From NCBI GenBank assembly GCA_018242525.1, contig JAFEBS010000035.1:1-55041 (forward strand): DNA of 55,041 nucleotides. The letters run 5' to 3'. Shown one piece after another: positions 52,727-55,041 of this stretch. The stretch is from Planctomycetota bacterium. GTDB lineage: Bacteria > Planctomycetota > Planctomycetia > Planctomycetales > Planctomycetaceae. The notes below the pieces were generated by a model. The model searched no databases. It was not told the origin of the DNA and worked only from the letters and a program-made list of their open reading frames with translations. The first letter of the stretch is position 1. Every line of letters starts with the position of its first letter. Position numbers and translations under genes: made by a program.

Positions 52727-54154
52727 TCAACGCACCTGAAACTTGCGGACCCAACCCAGATCGATCCATTTCTTCAGTGCCCAGGCCCAACTGCTGTGAG
52801 ACGTAAATCCCTTGAATTCCAGGACTGCCGTGCCGTCGCCACACGACAGGATGCGTAGAAAGTCGGACTGAGGTTTAAACCGGACCAGCGGTCGATCCTC
52901 CAGACAGTTTTGCAGGTTTCGCCAAAGCACCGGGGCCTGCCGGACAGCGTACACTCCGGCCTTGGGAATCGGATGCGACTCAATATCGGCGGCGTCCCCG
53001 GTGACAAAGATGGGGACATCGGCGGTCGTTTGCAAAGTCGGGCGGGTGGCCAGGAATCCTCGGTCGGTCTTCGGCAAGTCGAATCCCCGCAGAGCCATCG
53101 GCGGCGATGCGCCCGCCGCCCAGATCACCAGGTCCGCCCGGATCCGCTCGCCACTTTCCAGCACCAGCGTCCCAACCCCTTCGTCATCGCAGTCGACGAC
53201 GGGTGAACCAAGGCTCAGATCAATCCCGCGCAGTTTCAACAGCTTTTCGATGCGTCGAATCGTTTTCGGCGAATAGTCCTGCAACACGACTGGATTGCCG
53301 TCGACAATGCGAACGTCAGCCGGAAGCTCCAGTTCATGCTTGTGCTGCTCCAGGCACAGGGCAAGTTCGACGCCTGCCGCTCCGGCACCGACGACGACAA
53401 TCTGCAGCATTTCCGGGCCGGGAGCCATTTTCCATTGCTCCACCAGTTCCCGGAACCGGACATCAAACCGCTGCAGAAATGTCGACAGGGGTTTCACGCT
53501 GATCAGGATCCGGTGCGACTGCCACAACGGCTCGGCCGCAGGGACTGAGCCGATATTGATCGAAGCGACATCAAACGACAGTGCGGGCTGATGTGCGAAC
53601 TCAATCACCCGATTCTCCGGGTCCAGCCGATTGGCCCGGTCCACGATCAATCGAACGCCACACTGCTGACACAGCTTGGGCATGTCGATCAGCATGTCGT
53701 CGGGTTGGTAGAGTCCTGCCAGCGTGGAAGGCAGCATCCCGCTGTAGGCCGCCTGATCGAAGGCGGTCACAATCGTCAGTTCCGTCCTGTAAAACGAGTG
53801 CCACTGCCACCACTTCAGGATCTGCAGATGAGTATGCCCGGCACCAATCAAGACCAGTTGCCTGGGGGGTAACTGAGGGGGCTCTGGTTTCGACGGCTTC
53901 GCTTCGACATCCTCGACGTCGTCGATATCGGAATCTTCAATCAGTTCCGCTTCGAGATCGCCTTCCTCGACAAAGTCGCCTTCGGTCAGTTCATAGGCGT
54001 CTGTTTCAACCTCGTCTGCCTCAGCGGGCTTGACGGCCGCAAACTCGATTTCCAGATCGGAAGTCTTCTCCGCCTGTTTCTTGGCACGTCCCTCCCCGGC
54101 CGTCGCGCGGCGACGGCGATCTTCAGGCGAAGGATCAGGACGCGAAGTCGGCAC
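52727..54154 (-). CDS. FAD/NAD(P)H oxidoreductase of the type fused to SelD, acidic N-terminal extension
   Basis: 475 residues. The first 100 or so are low-complexity and very acidic (EGDFVEEGDLEAELIEDSD), then RQLVLIGAGHTHLQILKWW (FAD-binding), AYSGMLPSTLAGLY, VVVGAGAAGVELALCLEQH (NADH-binding), AAGASPPMAL and FVTGDAADIE. This is an NDH-2-like two-dinucleotide-binding flavoenzyme; the SGMLP motif is typical of the domain fused to selenide, water dikinase (SelD) in some bacteria, here encoded without SelD. GTG 54154 is chosen because the conserved part of the frame starts downstream of it; the ribosome site is weak and the true start is uncertain. It lies 91 bases beyond pyrE on the same strand. 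Confidence 0.75.
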   Translation of the reverse strand: MPTSRPDPSPEDRRRRATAGEGRAKKQAEKTSDLEIEFAAVKPAEADEVETDAYELTEGDFVEEGDLEAELIEDSDIDDVEDVEAKPSKPEPPQLPPRQLVLIGAGHTHLQILKWWQWHSFYRTELTIVTAFDQAAYSGMLPSTLAGLYQPDDMLIDMPKLCQQCGVRLIVDRANRLDPENRVIEFAHQPALSFDVASINIGSVPAAEPLWQSHRILISVKPLSTFLQRFDVRFRELVEQWKMAPGPEMLQIVVVGAGAAGVELALCLEQHKHELELPADVRIVDGNPVVLQDYSPKTIRRIEKLLKLRGIDLSLGSPVVDCDDEGVGTLVLESGERIRADLVIWAAGASPPMALRGFDLPKTDRGFLATRPTLQTTADVPIFVTGDAADIESHPIPKAGVYAVRQAPVLWRNLQNCLEDRPLVRFKPQSDFLRILSCGDGTAVLEFKGFTSHSSWAWALKKWIDLGWVRKFQVR

Positions 54155-54245
54155 GGGAGGGTCTCGTCGCTCGCCCTGGAGAAGGGTGAATCTTGGGAAT
54201 AAACAGGTTCGGCCTGTGAGAAACTCAAGTCCGCTTCCAGCATCG

Positions 54246-54803
54246 TCAGCCCGCCGACGGTGCCGCGATGCCAAAGTCTTCGATGGTTAATAACGAACGG
54301 AATGGCAATCCGCGAGCCGCAAAATTCGCGGCCCCCCCCTCCTTGCGGTCGACGATGCCAACAACGCAGACAACTTGACAGCCAAATTCAACGATTCGAT
54401 CCACCGCCTGCAGGGCACTACCGCCCGTCGTCACCACGTCGTCGATCACGACGACTTTCATCCCCGCGGTGACCGGGCCTTCAATGAATTTCTGAGTTCC
54501 GTGCCCCTTCGACTCTTTCCGAACCAGGAAGCCGCTGATCGACTGGCCCCGCTCTGCGGCCGCCACCAACACGCCACCGACGATCGGATCCGCCCCGATG
54601 GTCATGCCGCCAATCGCGTCAAACGGAACATCGGCCAGCAGATCCAGCAACCCAAAACTGACCTGACGCAGCCCGAGCGAATGCAACGAAATCTGTTTAC
54701 CATCAAGGTAATACGTCGATTTTTTACCCGAGGCGAGCGTGAAGTCTCCAAACTTAAGCGCACGTTGATGGAACAGTTGAATCAGTTCCTGACGGTCAAA
54801 CAT
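54246..54803 (-). CDS. pyrE: Orotate phosphoribosyltransferase
   Basis: 185 residues. It makes orotidine 5'-phosphate from orotate and PRPP in pyrimidine synthesis. LASGKKSTYYLDGKQISL, GGMTIGADPIVGGVLVAA, FLVRKESKGHGTQKFIEG (catalytic loop with Lys and Gly) and the PRPP-binding VVVIDDVVTTGGSAL are all present. AAGGA lies nine bases before the ATG at 54803. It is upstream of the SelD-type FAD oxidoreductase gene on the same strand, with only 91 bases between, so the two may be cotranscribed. Confidence 0.95.
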   Translation of the reverse strand: MFDRQELIQLFHQRALKFGDFTLASGKKSTYYLDGKQISLHSLGLRQVSFGLLDLLADVPFDAIGGMTIGADPIVGGVLVAAAERGQSISGFLVRKESKGHGTQKFIEGPVTAGMKVVVIDDVVTTGGSALQAVDRIVEFGCQVVCVVGIVDRKEGGAANFAARGLPFRSLLTIEDFGIAAPSAG

Positions 54804-54845
54804 GACACGAGATCCTTGAGGCGAGAGAAAGAGTTGTCCAGCATC

Positions 54846-55041
54846 TTACAGTCCCCCGAACGCCGGAAAAAGCATTACGCAGCACCGGGGTCTGGCATTA
54901 CGGAAGTTCGGAATTGGCGGACCGTAGACCCAGACTCCAGTTTCCCGCATCCCCGCCAATTCCGAACTTCCGTAGTGCCTGACCCCATCTCGTCGCACCA
55001 GTTCGTCGCACAGGGCAATCGCCTTTTTCAAATTGGGGTGC
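54846..55041 (-). CDS. 3' end of an unidentified ORF running off the window
   Basis: The minus-strand frame entering from the right edge reads HPNLKKAIALCDELVRRD, which looks protein-like, then is encoded by the REP-like hairpin (54887-54986) and stops at 54846. The first part may be the genuine C-terminal coding region of a gene whose end has been replaced by the repeat. Whether it is expressed is unknown. Confidence 0.25.
   Translation of the reverse strand, partial: HPNLKKAIALCDELVRRDGVRHYGSSELAGMRETGVWVYGPPIPNFRNARPRCCVMLFPAFGGL
54887..54986. repeat. REP-like inverted repeat with 34-bp arms
   Basis: Arms 54887-54920 and 54953-54986 are complementary at 32 of 34 positions around a 32-base loop. 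The ends read GGGGTC and GACCCC. Such GGGGTCAGGCA/TGCCTGACCCC ends are what I recall beside REP-associated tyrosine transposases; no transposase gene is visible in the window. Confidence 0.75.

Overview
The window looks like chromosomal DNA from a planctomycete (Planctomycetales-like; genus not determinable by eye). The main evidence is a set of protein families almost confined to that phylum: a DUF1549/DUF1553 cytochrome-like protein followed by a DUF1501 Tat protein, a pre-peptidase-type beta-sandwich protein, a DUF1080 protein, and a giant zinc-ribbon/HEAT-repeat membrane protein. Other support is moderately high GC, many TTG/GTG starts, and short dispersed palindromic repeats between genes. 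KdsA (KDO synthesis) fits a Gram-negative envelope with LPS.

Layout. 1-385: eroded ISAs1-type transposase. 719-4668: GT87 glycosyltransferase, ExeA-like ATPase, and a divergent pair made of a histidine-kinase phosphoacceptor fragment and a FixJ-like response regulator. 4816-12381: housekeeping and redox genes (thioredoxin reductase, M24 peptidase, ArsC-like thiol protein, alpha/beta-hydrolase-fold protein without a catalytic triad, peptidoglycan amidase-like lipoprotein, Mrp/ApbC Fe-S carrier, receiver-like protein, metal-type KdsA). 12523-19898: the 1828-residue HEAT protein and a divergent secreted sedolisin. 19899-23546: a gene-poor stretch with two paralogous pilin-like small membrane proteins, their terminators, two tandem copies of a structured about 105-nt element, and several long inverted repeats.

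23547-28523: NAD-sugar epimerase and PMT-type glycosyltransferase, facing two secreted proteins (one BON-domain, Gly/Met-rich). 28868-36858: FHA-GAF-PP2C phosphatase and DinG-type helicase on the plus strand, then receiver-like, CaMKII-association-like, FHA, ClpX and SHOCT-like genes on the minus strand. 37605-39857: a conserved-looking unknown, KDPG aldolase and a DUF1080 protein. 40033-49727: a frameshifted DUF1501 gene, then the co-directional run DUF1549/1553 - DUF1501 - PPC-like - ABC-2 permease. 49807-54803: sigma-54 activator with a degenerate receiver and a GAFTSA loop, IspD, a SelD-type FAD oxidoreductase with an acidic N-terminal extension, and PyrE. The right edge carries a 34-bp-arm REP-like hairpin.

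The observations most worth checking are: (i) the tandem structured elements at 20785-21007, whose hairpin stems differ by compensatory changes; (ii) the two pilin-like paralogues beside them; (iii) a DinG-family helicase missing one Fe-S cysteine; (iv) the pseudo-hydrolase at 7673-8536; and (v) the kinase fragment paired with a full response regulator. No rRNA, tRNA or CRISPR array was seen.
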